DNA from: Clostridiales bacterium UBA7103
GTDB taxonomy: Bacteria; Bacillota; Clostridia; Oscillospirales; Oscillospiraceae
NCBI GenBank assembly: GCA_002493305.1
Contig: DKYJ01000049.1
Coordinates: 1-10,913 of the forward strand
Length of the DNA stretch: 10,913 nt
Reading direction: 5' to 3'
The position numbers and the translations under genes are program-made. Under the pieces are notes generated by a model that was not told the DNA's origin, searched no databases, and saw only the letters and a program-made list of their open reading frames with translations. Of this stretch, positions 1 through 7,830 are shown piece after piece (the stretch's first letter is position 1; each line of letters starts with the position of its first letter).

Positions 1-1388
1 TCACCCAGCATATCGGCGCCTACACCGTTGAGATAAACGGCAGCCCCATCACCTTCCTTGACACTCCGGGCCATGAGGCCTTCACCTCCATGCGCGCCCG
101 CGGCGCCATGGTGACGGATATTGCCATTCTTGTCGTGGCGGCGGACGACGGCATCATGCCCCAGACCGTTGAGAGCATCAACCACGCCAAGGCCGCGGGC
201 ATCCCCGTGGTGGTCGCCATCAACAAGATGGATACCGTGGGCGCAAACCCTGAGCGCATCAAGCAGCAGCTCACCGAGTACGACCTGGTTGCAGAGGAGT
301 GGGGCGGTGAGACTATCGTCTGCCCCATATCCGCCAAGACCGGCATGGGCATAGATAATCTTCTTGAAAACCTTGTTCTCCTTGCCGAGGTGCAGGAGCT
401 CAAAGCAAACCCCAACCGTGCCGCCAAAGGCGCGGTTATCGAGGCGCGGCTTGATAAGGGCAGGGGCCCCATCATGACCGTCCTTGTCCAGAACGGCACC
501 CTCAGAACAGGCGATATCATCATTGCCGGCACCGCCGTCGGAAGAGTGCGCACCATGATAAACGACAAGGGCCAGCGGGTCACCGAGGCTGGGCCCTCCA
601 CCCCTGTGGAGATCTCAGGCCTGTCCGAAGTCCCCTCCGCGGGCGATGTGTTCAACGCCGTTGCCGATGAGCGCATGGCAAGAGAGCTTGCCGACGAGCG
701 CAAGGCCAACATCGCCGGCAACGCCATGGCCGGCACCAAGAAGGTCAGCCTTGAGGATCTGTTCAACCAGATCCAGGCCGGGGAGATGAAGACCCTCAAC
801 ATCATCGTCAAGGCCGATGTTCAGGGCTCTGCCGAGGCTGTCAAGTCCTCGCTGGAGAAAATATCCAACGACGAGGTTCGGGTCAAGGTCATCCACAGCG
901 CTGTGGGCGCAATCAACGAGTCCGATATCATGCTGGCCGCCACCTCCGGCGCCATCATAGTGGGCTTCAACGTCCGCCCGGATAACGCCGCGAGAGACAG
1001 CGCCGTGCGCGCGAATGTGGATATGCGTATGTACCGCGTTATCTACGACTGCATCAACGAGATAGAGGCCGCCATGAAGGGTATGCTGGCTCCCAAATAT
1101 AAGGAAGTTGTCATCGGCCATGCCGAGGTCCGCGAGACATATAAGGTCTCCAAGGTCGGCACGGTCTGCGGCTGCTACTGCACCGACGGTAAGATCCAGC
1201 GCGGCTGCGAGGTGCGTGTGCTGCGCGATAACATCGTTATCCATGAGGGCGACCTTGCTTCCCTGCGCCGCTTCAAGGACGATGTGAAGGAAGTCGCCTC
1301 CGGTTATGAATGCGGTATGCAGGTCGAAAAGTTCAACGACATCAAGGTCGGAGACGTTATCGAGTGCTTCGTGATGGAGCAGATTTAA
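1..1388 (+). CDS. infB: Translation initiation factor IF-2, C-terminal part (5' end outside window)
   Basis: IF-2 is the GTPase that brings initiator fMet-tRNA to the 30S subunit and promotes 50S joining. The reading frame is open from base 3 and gives 461 residues before TAA. It opens with TQHIGAY, which belongs to the switch I (G2) region of IF-2, followed by DTPGHE (G3, residues 20-25, including the catalytic His), NKMD (G4, residues 74-77) and a SAK motif (G5). The P-loop and the N-terminal domains lie upstream of the window. The rest matches the length of domains II, III and the fMet-tRNA-binding C-terminal domain. It is followed by rbfA after 28 bases, the classic infB-rbfA arrangement, so the two are probably co-transcribed. 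An internal ATG at 90 is only the first Met in the visible part and is not the true start. I see no frameshift. Confidence 0.98.
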   Translation, partial: TQHIGAYTVEINGSPITFLDTPGHEAFTSMRARGAMVTDIAILVVAADDGIMPQTVESINHAKAAGIPVVVAINKMDTVGANPERIKQQLTEYDLVAEEWGGETIVCPISAKTGMGIDNLLENLVLLAEVQELKANPNRAAKGAVIEARLDKGRGPIMTVLVQNGTLRTGDIIIAGTAVGRVRTMINDKGQRVTEAGPSTPVEISGLSEVPSAGDVFNAVADERMARELADERKANIAGNAMAGTKKVSLEDLFNQIQAGEMKTLNIIVKADVQGSAEAVKSSLEKISNDEVRVKVIHSAVGAINESDIMLAATSGAIIVGFNVRPDNAARDSAVRANVDMRMYRVIYDCINEIEAAMKGMLAPKYKEVVIGHAEVRETYKVSKVGTVCGCYCTDGKIQRGCEVRVLRDNIVIHEGDLASLRRFKDDVKEVASGYECGMQVEKFNDIKVGDVIECFVMEQI

Positions 1389-1416
1389 CAAAAGAGGTAT
1401 CAGAAGAGGTATAAAA

Positions 1417-1782
1417 ATGCCATCGAATAAATTAGCCAGAACCAACGACGATATACAGTTTGCCCTGTCAAGGCTGCTGCGGGACGTGAAAGATCCCCGC
1501 GTGCAGCAGGGCATGATAAGCGTCACCAGAGTGGAGACCACGGGTGATCTGCGCTATGCCAAGGTCTGGCTGTCAGTGCTTGGGCTTGAGGACGAGAAGG
1601 AGTTCAAAAAAGGGCTTAAATCCGCCTCGGGCTGGCTCCGCAAGGAGCTGGGAGCCTCCCTGTCCCTGCGCTATACGCCGGAGCTTGTGTTTGAGGTCGA
1701 CCGCAGTATTGAGTACGGCGCGCATATCAGCCAGGTCATCAGCTCCCTTGATATAGATAAGGGGGAGCAGAGCGATGAATAA
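1417..1782 (+). CDS. rbfA: Ribosome-binding factor A
   Basis: RbfA is a small KH-fold protein that binds the 30S subunit and helps 16S rRNA maturation, especially in the cold. The protein has 121 residues, a normal length. It shows the family hallmarks: an N-terminal helix with R.NDDIQFALSRLLRD, the segment DPRVQQGMISVTRVE, and a DLRYAKVWLSVLG strand, followed by the helix-rich C-terminal half. The ATG at 1417 is preceded by AAGAGG at 1404-1409 with about 7 bases of spacing. A second copy of the same nine bases (AAGAGGTAT) lies at 1392-1400. The 3' end overlaps the next gene by 8 bases, which suggests translational coupling with nrnA. Confidence 0.97.
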   Translation: MPSNKLARTNDDIQFALSRLLRDVKDPRVQQGMISVTRVETTGDLRYAKVWLSVLGLEDEKEFKKGLKSASGWLRKELGASLSLRYTPELVFEVDRSIEYGAHISQVISSLDIDKGEQSDE

Positions 1783-2710
1783 CAACGAGTTTGCAAAAGC
1801 CCTTCTGGGCAGGGATAAGTTCCTTATCCTGACGCATAAAAACCCGGACGGGGACACAGTCGGAAGCGCCTGCGCCCTTTGCAGCGCCCTGCGCCGCAAG
1901 GGTAAGACCGCCTGGCTTTACCCGAACACACAGATAGAAAAAAAGCTCGTGTCCTACGCCGAGCCGCTTTTCGCGCCAGAGGGCTACGAGCCGGGCTGCA
2001 TCGTGTCCGTGGATATTGCGACCGAGGGGCTTTTCCCGCTCGGCTTTGAGGGCGCGGTGGAGCTTTGCGTCGACCACCACCCCACGAACAGCCACTTTGC
2101 AAAGAACGAGCTTATAAAGCCGGAGCGCTCTGCCTGTGGGGAGATAGTGCTTGACCTGATAAAGACCCTCTGCGGCAAGCCCAACAAGGCCGAGGCGACG
2201 CTTTTGTACATCGCCCTTACAACGGACACGGGCTGCTTTCAGTATTCCAATGTGAACGCCCGCAGCTTTTCCGCAGCTTCTGAGCTTCTGCGTTATGGCG
2301 CGGATAACCGCATGGTGAGCCTTGTGTTCTTCCGCAAGGTGTCCGCCGCGCGGCTGAAGCTGGAGGGACTAATATATTCCTCCATGGAGTATTACAGGGA
2401 CGGGAAGCTGACAGTCGCCACTGTCACCAATGAGATGCTCAAAAAAGCCGGCGCCACCGAGGACGATTGCAGCGACCTTGCGGGGCTTCCCGGCAGGGGA
2501 GAGAACAGCTTCGTCTCAGTCACCATAAAGGAGACCGAAGACGGAAAGAGCAAGATCTCCGTCCGCTCCAATCCCGAAGTCAGCAGCAGCGCGATCTGCG
2601 CGGTTTTCGGAGGCGGCGGGCATGATATGGCCGCCGGCTGCACTATTTCCTCCCCGCCAGACAAGGCGAAGGAAATGCTGCTTGCGGTTATTGACGAACT
2701 CTGGAAATGA
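1775..2710 (+). CDS. nrnA: DHH/DHHA1 phosphoesterase, NrnA-like oligoribonuclease/pAp phosphatase
   Basis: NrnA-type enzymes degrade 2-5 nt RNA oligomers and dephosphorylate pAp in the cytosol, using Mn2+. At 311 residues the length is typical. Visible metal-binding motifs are THKNPDGDTVGS (His21, Asp25, Asp27), SVDIA (Asp80), the DHH signature VDHHPT (Asp100-His102) and TTDTGCFQYSN (Asp151). The C-terminal DHHA1 substrate-binding domain carries GGGGHDMAAG at residues 279-288. The gene overlaps rbfA by 8 bases and its TGA overlaps the truB ATG in an ATGA, so it sits inside the translation operon. This infB-rbfA-nrnA-truB order is common in Firmicutes. The family assignment is firm. The preferred substrate (nanoRNA, pAp or c-di-AMP-derived pApA) cannot be told from sequence alone. 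Confidence 0.93.
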   Translation: MNNNEFAKALLGRDKFLILTHKNPDGDTVGSACALCSALRRKGKTAWLYPNTQIEKKLVSYAEPLFAPEGYEPGCIVSVDIATEGLFPLGFEGAVELCVDHHPTNSHFAKNELIKPERSACGEIVLDLIKTLCGKPNKAEATLLYIALTTDTGCFQYSNVNARSFSAASELLRYGADNRMVSLVFFRKVSAARLKLEGLIYSSMEYYRDGKLTVATVTNEMLKKAGATEDDCSDLAGLPGRGENSFVSVTIKETEDGKSKISVRSNPEVSSSAICAVFGGGGHDMAAGCTISSPPDKAKEMLLAVIDELWK

Positions 2711-3579
2711 ACGGGATACTGCTTATAGATAAGCCCGAGGGCTGGACAAGCAGCGATGTGGTCGCAAAGCTGCGCGGTGTGCTCCATGAAAAGCGCTTGG
2801 GCCATTCCGGAACGCTTGATCCTATGGCCACGGGTCTGCTGGTGCTCTTCGCGGGCAGAGCAACCCGGGCGGTGGAGTTTGCGGAGAGCCATGAAAAGCG
2901 TTATCTTGCCCGGCTGCGGCTCGGTGTCATCACCGATACGCAGGATATAACCGGAAATATTCTCAAAAGAGTGCAGCCTGACATAGGCCCGGAGCAGCTT
3001 GAAGCTGCTTTGGCGGGCTTTCGCGGACAGATAAGCCAGATCCCGCCCATGTATTCCGCTATAAAAATCAAGGGTCAGAAACTTTACGAGCTTGCCCGCC
3101 GGGGCACAGAGGTGGAGCGTAAGCCCAGAGATATAACCATTTCCGAGCTGCGGCTCACCGGCAGAGACGGGGAGGACTGGCTTTTGGACGTTACCTGCTC
3201 CAAGGGCACATATATCCGCACCCTGTGCAATGACATAGGCGAGGCGCTGGGCTGCGGCGGCTGCATGAGCGGCCTGCGGCGACTGCGCTGCGGTGAGTTC
3301 AGGCTTGAAAACGCCTATACTATCGAGCAGGTACAGCAGACTTCCGACAGGGGCGAGGCGGAGAGCCTGCTCCTGCCGGTGGACAGTCTTTTCACCACTG
3401 CTCCTGCCTATACAGTGGGGGAAAGGGCGGAGCGCCTTATCCGATGCGGAGGTGCGCCGAAAGCGGCTCTTAAAGCAGGGGAGTATCGGGTGTATTCCGG
3501 TAGCGGGGAGTTTCTGGCTCTGTGCCGCGCGGAGGGGCGCAATCTCAAAACCGTGAAGAGCTTCTTTGAGCCTGCGTAA
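2707..3579 (+). CDS. truB: tRNA pseudouridine(55) synthase
   Basis: TruB converts U55 of the T-loop in nearly all tRNAs to pseudouridine. The protein has 290 residues, close to the usual size. It begins with GILLIDKPEGWTSSDVV, then shows the catalytic motif GHSGTLDPMATG with the nucleophile Asp38. Next comes the KRYLARLRLG segment with the conserved Tyr66, then QIPPMYSAIKIKGQKLYELAR and SKGTYIRTLCNDIG with the conserved Arg171. A small C-terminal domain follows, with a cysteine- and arginine-rich stretch at about residues 183-195. Its ATG lies in an ATGA overlap with nrnA, so translation is probably coupled. A 58-base gap separates it from ribF, enough for a weak hairpin but with no convincing terminator or promoter. 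Confidence 0.97.
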   Translation: MNGILLIDKPEGWTSSDVVAKLRGVLHEKRLGHSGTLDPMATGLLVLFAGRATRAVEFAESHEKRYLARLRLGVITDTQDITGNILKRVQPDIGPEQLEAALAGFRGQISQIPPMYSAIKIKGQKLYELARRGTEVERKPRDITISELRLTGRDGEDWLLDVTCSKGTYIRTLCNDIGEALGCGGCMSGLRRLRCGEFRLENAYTIEQVQQTSDRGEAESLLLPVDSLFTTAPAYTVGERAERLIRCGGAPKAALKAGEYRVYSGSGEFLALCRAEGRNLKTVKSFFEPA

Positions 3580-3637
3580 AAGTCAAATTGCGTAAGTTCC
3601 CCCGCTGGGGCTTTCACAAATTTTATGGAGGACAGCT

Positions 3638-4543
3638 TTGGCAGAGATAAAGAGAGCGATAGCCCTGGGCTTTTTTGACGGGGTGCATATAGGTCACGCC
3701 GCGCTTTTGGAAAAAACCAGGGAGCGTGCGGCCGAGCTGGGAGCCACGCCCTCGGTGCTGAGTTTCGATGTACACCCGGATACGCTGGTGTTCGGGCAGG
3801 AAGTGCCTCTCATTAACAGTGCAATGGGACGTGAAGAGGTCATTCGCCGCTGCTTCGGTATAGAAAATGTGGTGTTTATCCACTTTAACCGTCATATCAT
3901 GCAGATGCCATGGCAGGAGTTTATTGATTCGGTGATCGATGAGCTGAACGCATGCAGCATAGTCATCGGGCATGATTTTTCCTGCGGCCACAAGGGAGCG
4001 GGTACGGCGGAGCGCATAAGCGGATACTGCCGGGAGCGCGGCGTTGTCTGCGATATAATCCCGCCGGTCATGCTTGACGGGCGCGTCGTCAGCTCCACAT
4101 ATATCCGCACTCTTATCAGTGAAGGACGCATGGAGGAGGCAAACCGCTATCTTGGCCACCCCCATTTTCTGACGGATACCGTGCGCTCAGGTTATCATCT
4201 TGGTACGAAGCTCGGTACGCCCACAATAAACATGCATTTTCCGGAGGGGGTCATTTCTCCGCGGCACGGGGTATATGCCGCCAAGGTCTACCTTGAGGAC
4301 GGCAGCAGCCACCGCGCCATAACCAATATCGGCGTGCGCCCCACCGTTTCAGATGACGGACGCGTCAGCGTGGAGAGCTATCTGCTGGACTATTCCGGCA
4401 ATCTCTACGGCAGGCAGGCCAGAGTTGAGTTTTATTCATTTATCAGAGACGAGCGCAGGTTTGACAGCCTTCAGGAGCTGCGACAGCGCATTAGCGCGGA
4501 TGTTGAGACAGTCCGCAGATATTTTGACAGTATAGACGGCTGA
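3638..4543 (+). CDS. ribF: Bifunctional riboflavin kinase / FAD synthetase
   Basis: RibF phosphorylates riboflavin to FMN and adenylates FMN to FAD. The 301-residue protein has both halves. The N-terminal nucleotidyltransferase domain shows GFFDGVHIGH (residues 11-20), VIGHDFSCG (109-117) and SSTYIRTLI (152-160). The C-terminal kinase domain shows GTKLGTPTIN (189-198, containing the PTxN motif), GVYAAKV, NIGVRPT, and a catalytic-type Glu in VESYLLDY (Glu246). The start is TTG at 3638, supported by GGAGG at 3627-3631 with a 6-base gap. The ATG at 3625 is in another frame. Position after truB is the standard order. I see no FMN riboswitch upstream, so expression probably follows the operon rather than flavin levels. 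Confidence 0.96.
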   Translation: MAEIKRAIALGFFDGVHIGHAALLEKTRERAAELGATPSVLSFDVHPDTLVFGQEVPLINSAMGREEVIRRCFGIENVVFIHFNRHIMQMPWQEFIDSVIDELNACSIVIGHDFSCGHKGAGTAERISGYCRERGVVCDIIPPVMLDGRVVSSTYIRTLISEGRMEEANRYLGHPHFLTDTVRSGYHLGTKLGTPTINMHFPEGVISPRHGVYAAKVYLEDGSSHRAITNIGVRPTVSDDGRVSVESYLLDYSGNLYGRQARVEFYSFIRDERRFDSLQELRQRISADVETVRRYFDSIDG

Positions 4544-4562
4544 TAGTAAGGAAGTTTTAGTT

Positions 4563-5552
4563 TTGAGTAAGAATTATGTGGTGGTGGATCTGGAGTGGAA
4601 TCAGGCGATGAGCTCACAGTCCTCCGTGTTCAACAAGCTGCCCATTCATCTGGGCGGCGAGATAATCGAGATAGGCGCGGTGAAGCTCACCGAGGATATG
4701 CTCCCCGGAGAGGAGTTTACAGTTGATGTTAAGCCCGTGTACTTCAGACGTATGCACTATAAGGTCAAGAAGATCACCGGCTTTGATAAGGAGCGCCTTG
4801 CCATGGGGCTGCCGTTTAAAGACGCGCTGGAGCAGTTTCGCCAGTGGTGCGGCGACGGGGTGACTTTTCTCACCTGGGGCTGCGACGACCGGCGCATTAT
4901 GGAGCAGAATATAATTATCCACGACCTTGACTGGGACTGGATCGAGGACTGGATAAATCTCCAGCCTATATATAATCTCCAGACCGGCGGGGATAAGAAC
5001 CAGAAGTCCCTTGCCAGTGCAATGGAGCATTTTGAGATAGAACAGACACGCGTCGCGCATGACGCGCTGGGCGATGCCTACAACACAGCGCTTGTCTGTT
5101 CGCGGCTCGATATGGAGGAAGGTCTGCGCCTTTATCCGGAGGCGGATAAGATCCTCGCGGCCCGTATGCCCAATTATCGCCCACCCGCCGAAAACGCGGG
5201 GCCTGAGCCGCTTTATCACGACAGCCGCGGCGGCTTTGAGAGCAAGGCCACCGCTTTTGCCGATCCCGCCCTCGCGGCGCAGCGCTGCCCGGAATGCGGC
5301 GCGGCGCTCAAGGGCGCAAAGTGGGTCAATCAGGGCGACCAGCGGTATATGAACGTTTTTAGCTGTGAACAGCATGGTTCTTACCTTGTGCGTGCAAAAT
5401 TCCGCAAATGTATAGAGGATAATTCATGGGGCTTCAACTGCCTGATGTATGCCGCCGATGGGGAGATGCTCGATCACTACAAGGCCAAGGCCACTCAGGC
5501 GCGGCGCCGCGGCAGGGGTCATTCAAACCGTAGGAACAGACCCGCGAAATAA
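4563..5552 (+). CDS. DEDDh-family 3'-5' exonuclease with C-terminal Cys-rich, basic tail
   Basis: This is a DnaQ/KapD-like exonuclease that would hydrolyse single-stranded DNA or RNA from the 3' end with two metal ions. The catalytic set is visible: Asp9 and Glu11 in VVVDLEWNQ (Exo I), Asp108/Asp109 in TWGCDDRR (Exo II), and His166 and Asp171 in AHDALGDAYNTA (Exo III). The family domain ends near residue 185. Another 140 residues follow, with a CPEC pair (Cys242, Cys245), a CEQH element (Cys268, His271) that together resemble a zinc ribbon, further Cys283 and Cys293, and an arginine-rich end (residues 313-329). The start is TTG at 4563, with AAGGAAG at 4548-4554 as ribosome binding site and only 19 bases after ribF. 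The position among translation and tRNA genes and the basic tail suggest an RNA substrate, but that is inference. KapD-like KinA inhibition is an alternative role. Confidence 0.85.
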   Translation: MSKNYVVVDLEWNQAMSSQSSVFNKLPIHLGGEIIEIGAVKLTEDMLPGEEFTVDVKPVYFRRMHYKVKKITGFDKERLAMGLPFKDALEQFRQWCGDGVTFLTWGCDDRRIMEQNIIIHDLDWDWIEDWINLQPIYNLQTGGDKNQKSLASAMEHFEIEQTRVAHDALGDAYNTALVCSRLDMEEGLRLYPEADKILAARMPNYRPPAENAGPEPLYHDSRGGFESKATAFADPALAAQRCPECGAALKGAKWVNQGDQRYMNVFSCEQHGSYLVRAKFRKCIEDNSWGFNCLMYAADGEMLDHYKAKATQARRRGRGHSNRRNRPAK

Positions 5553-5566
5553 AGGCTATTTATTTT

Positions 5567-5591
5567 TCAGCCGGAGATATTCTCCGGCTGA
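5567..5591. other. Perfect hairpin between exonuclease and murF
   Basis: An 11-bp perfect stem (left arm TCAGCCGGAGA at 5567-5577, right arm at 5581-5591) closes a 3-base TAT loop. A T-rich tract lies before it on the plus strand, but no T-run follows on either strand, so it is not a textbook intrinsic terminator. It lies 15 bases after the exonuclease stop and just upstream of the murF promoter. A 3'-end stabiliser or a non-canonical terminator for the upstream operon are the likely roles. Confidence 0.6.
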
Positions 5592-5600
5592 GTGTCTATG

Positions 5601-5629
5601 CTGACATGGCGGAGACATAGAATTATACA
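5601..5629 (+). promoter_or_regulatory. SigA-type promoter for murF
   Basis: CTGACA at 5601-5606 and TATACA at 5624-5629 are separated by exactly 17 bases, each one mismatch from consensus. Transcription would begin near 5636, leaving a leader of about 18 bases before the murF ATG at 5654. This implies that murF starts a new transcription unit. Confidence 0.65.
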
Positions 5630-5653
5630 GACTTCGGCATGGGAGGAATGAAC

Positions 5654-6994
5654 ATGAAAGGAATCACGATCATCAAGGCCGCCGCTGTCTGCGGCGGAAA
5701 GCTCAACTGCCGCCCTGAGCCGGAGGCCGAGCTTGGCAAGGTGGTCATCGACAGCCGCGCCGTTGAAGCGGGCGACTTTTTTGTGGCATATAAGGGCGAG
5801 AGAGTGGACGGAAACGATTATATCACCGCCGCGCTTGATAAGGGCGTGGCCTGCTGCCTTGCCAGCCGCGTACCCGAGGGGGAGACGCGGCCCGTGATAG
5901 TGGTTCCCGATGTGCAGAAAGCGCTGGAGCTTATCTGCGCCGAGTACAGGAAAAGCCTGAATATCCCCATCATCGGCATCACAGGCAGCGTTGGCAAGAC
6001 CACCGCCAAGGAGATGATAGCCTCTGTTCTTTCGCAGCGGTTCAATGTGCTGAAAACCGACGGGAATCTCAATAACCAGATAGGCGTGCCAATGACCATA
6101 AGCCGAATTGAGCCGCAGCATGAGGCGGCGGTGGTGGAAATGGGCATCTCGGGCTTTGGAGAGATGAGCGGCCTTGCCCGCATCGCCCGGCCCACCGCAG
6201 CGGTTTTCACCGTGATAGGCCACGCGCATCTTGAGTTTCTCCATGATCAGGACGGGGTGTACAGGGCAAAGACCGAGATGCTGGACTTTATGCCGCCCGA
6301 AGCCCCCGTCATAGTAAACGGAGACGATGAGCGTCTCGCTAAAATGCCGCGTGAAAACCTTATCACCTGCGGCATGGGTGAAAACTGCGCTCTCAAGGCG
6401 GAGAATATACGCAGCGACGGCAGAAGCGAGCTTTTTGACATCGTGTATCAGGGACGGCGCATACCCGTCGCCGTACCGGCCTATGGCAGGCATATGATAA
6501 CCGCCGCCCTTGAGGGAGCCGCCGTGGGCTTCGCTATGGGGCTGAGCGATGAAGAAATCGTCGCCGGCATTGCCGGGTATAAGATATTAGGACGGCGCGG
6601 TATAGTCACCGATACGGGCAGGATAAGCATTATTGACGACAGCTATAACGCCAATCCCGACTCTATGCGCTCCTCAATTGATTCTCTCGCGGAGCTGCCC
6701 GGCAGAAAGCTCTGCATTTTGGGCGATATGCTGGAGATGGGGGAGGACGCGCCGAAGATGCACTATGATCTCGGCACGTATGCAGCCCAAAAGGGCATGG
6801 ATCGCGTGCTCTGCTGCGGGGAGCTTTCAAAAGAGATAAGCCGGGGCGCGAGAGAGATCGGGAGGCACTATGACACTGTGGAGGAGCTTATCGCGGCTCT
6901 GCCCGAAGTGATACAGACCGGAGACAGAGTGCTTGTGAAAGCCTCAAGGGGCATGCACTTTGAACAGATAGCCGAGGCATTGAAGGAGTTATGA
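5654..6994 (+). CDS. murF: UDP-N-acetylmuramoyl-tripeptide--D-alanyl-D-alanine ligase
   Basis: MurF adds D-Ala-D-Ala to UDP-MurNAc-tripeptide, the last cytoplasmic step of muropeptide synthesis. From this start it is 446 residues, a normal length. Features are the N-terminal DSRAVEAGDFFVAYKGE segment (33-49), the ATP-binding P-loop GITGSVGKTT (108-117), GNLNNQIGVP (137-146), the IGHAHLEF segment, YRAKTEM with the Lys206 likely to be carbamylated, and the DDSYNANPDSM and LGDMLEMG motifs of the C-terminal domain. A longer frame starts at ATG 5639, but the strong ribosome site GGGAGGA (5641-5647) would lie inside it, and the predicted transcription start is near 5636. ATG 5654 is therefore preferred. 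It is outside any dcw cell-wall cluster and is followed directly by a HAD phosphatase gene. Confidence 0.95.
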   Translation: MKGITIIKAAAVCGGKLNCRPEPEAELGKVVIDSRAVEAGDFFVAYKGERVDGNDYITAALDKGVACCLASRVPEGETRPVIVVPDVQKALELICAEYRKSLNIPIIGITGSVGKTTAKEMIASVLSQRFNVLKTDGNLNNQIGVPMTISRIEPQHEAAVVEMGISGFGEMSGLARIARPTAAVFTVIGHAHLEFLHDQDGVYRAKTEMLDFMPPEAPVIVNGDDERLAKMPRENLITCGMGENCALKAENIRSDGRSELFDIVYQGRRIPVAVPAYGRHMITAALEGAAVGFAMGLSDEEIVAGIAGYKILGRRGIVTDTGRISIIDDSYNANPDSMRSSIDSLAELPGRKLCILGDMLEMGEDAPKMHYDLGTYAAQKGMDRVLCCGELSKEISRGAREIGRHYDTVEELIAALPEVIQTGDRVLVKASRGMHFEQIAEALKEL

Positions 6995-6996
6995 AT

Positions 6997-7710
6997 ATGG
7001 ACAAACAGAAGATACAGGCGCGGCCTGCCGTGATGCTCGATGTGGACGATACGCTGCTGGACTTCAAAAAGGCGGAGCGGGCGGCGCTGACAAAAACCCT
7101 TACCCAGCTTGGCCTGCCTGCGGACGACAATATTCTTGACGAGTACAGCGAGATAAACATCAGCCAGTGGGAGCTGCTCGAGGAGGGAAAGCTCAGCCGC
7201 AGGCAGGTGCTTGAGGGGCGTTTTGACATTCTCTTCCGTCGCCATGGCATGGATTTTTCAGGCGCGGAGGCAAACGCCATGTATGAGGAGCTTTTATCCA
7301 TAGGGCACTATTTTATGGACGGTGCACCGGAGCTGCTGGAAGCGCTCAAGGGTAAATATGATCTCTACATAGCCTCAAACGGCGTTGCAAAGGTGCAGGC
7401 GGGGAGGCTTGCCAGCGCCGGGATAGAGCCATATTTCAAGGGCATATTCATCTCAGAGACTATGGGCGCGGACAAGCCCAGCAAAGAATATTTTGATCTG
7501 TGCTTTGAGAAGATAGAGAGCTTCGACCCTGAGCGCACCATCATAGTGGGAGACAGCCTCACTTCGGATATCCGCGGCGGAATAAATGCGGGGATAAAAA
7601 CCTGCTGGATCAACCATCGCCGCCGCCCTGAGCGGGAGGACATCAAGCCGGACTGGGTCATATATTCTCTCGCGGAGCTGCCCCCGCTGCTTGAGCAGAT
7701 ATTTGGATAA
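6997..7710 (+). CDS. HAD-superfamily hydrolase, YjjG/YfnB-like (pyrimidine nucleotidase type)
   Basis: This is a cytoplasmic phosphatase of the haloacid dehalogenase superfamily, subfamily IA. The four HAD motifs are present: DVDDT (nucleophile Asp15, acid Asp17), IASNG (Ser127), GADKPS (Lys160) and VGDSLTSD (Asp186, Asp191). A helical cap lies between motifs I and II. The spacing and the FISETMGADKPSKEYFD segment resemble YjjG, a house-cleaning 5'-nucleotidase for non-canonical pyrimidine nucleotides. Substrate is inferred from the family. An ATG at 6991 overlaps the murF stop, but the AAGGAG at 6983-6988 is only 2 bases from it and 8 bases from the ATG at 6997, so the latter gives the better start (237 residues). 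It is co-transcribed with murF. Confidence 0.88.
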   Translation: MDKQKIQARPAVMLDVDDTLLDFKKAERAALTKTLTQLGLPADDNILDEYSEINISQWELLEEGKLSRRQVLEGRFDILFRRHGMDFSGAEANAMYEELLSIGHYFMDGAPELLEALKGKYDLYIASNGVAKVQAGRLASAGIEPYFKGIFISETMGADKPSKEYFDLCFEKIESFDPERTIIVGDSLTSDIRGGINAGIKTCWINHRRRPEREDIKPDWVIYSLAELPPLLEQIFG

Positions 7711-7723
7711 CTTTGCCTAAAGT

Positions 7724-7815
7724 CCAGAAATTCCTGTGGCAATGGCGGTGGTGTTTAGAACTGCGCCGCACCGAAGGCTCCCTCTGACGAGGGAGGCATT
7801 GGGCGTTGACGAGAC
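7724..7815. repeat. Candidate dispersed intergenic repeat with a CTCCCTC/GAGGGAG hairpin
   Basis: The stretch contains a perfect 7-bp stem, CTCCCTC (7778-7784) and GAGGGAG (7789-7795), around a TGAC loop, embedded in otherwise non-coding DNA. From memory, gut Clostridia genomes carry many repeats containing a similar CTCCCTCTGACGAGGGAG core between genes. Only one copy is visible here, so the repeat status is inference. The 60- and 63-codon open frames running through it on both strands have no recognisable protein features. Confidence 0.35.
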
Positions 7816-7830
7816 TCCAAGCAGCTTAAA

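Noticed and set aside
20..811. 263-codon minus-strand open frame opposite infB
   Set aside because: It is antisense to conserved IF-2 GTPase motifs and rich in Met/Ser/Arg/Ala, typical of shadow frames.
615..1541. 308-codon open frame on the minus strand opposite infB/rbfA
   Set aside because: It is a mirror of high-GC coding DNA: the plus strand has clear IF-2 and RbfA motifs, and the antisense translation is an unremarkable His/Asp/Leu-rich string without a recognisable domain.
3580..3637. Possible FMN riboswitch or terminator before ribF
   Set aside because: The gap is only 58 bases, too short for an RFN element. The CCCC/GGGG hairpin has only four pairs with no T-run.
3877..3886. TTATCCACT resembling a DnaA box
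   Set aside because: A single match inside the conserved ribF coding region, with no cluster and no AT-rich unwinding region, so it is not an origin.
5567..6493. 308-codon minus-strand open frame opposite murF
   Set aside because: MurF on the plus strand has all catalytic motifs. The antisense frame includes the hairpin at 5567-5591 and shows no family signature.
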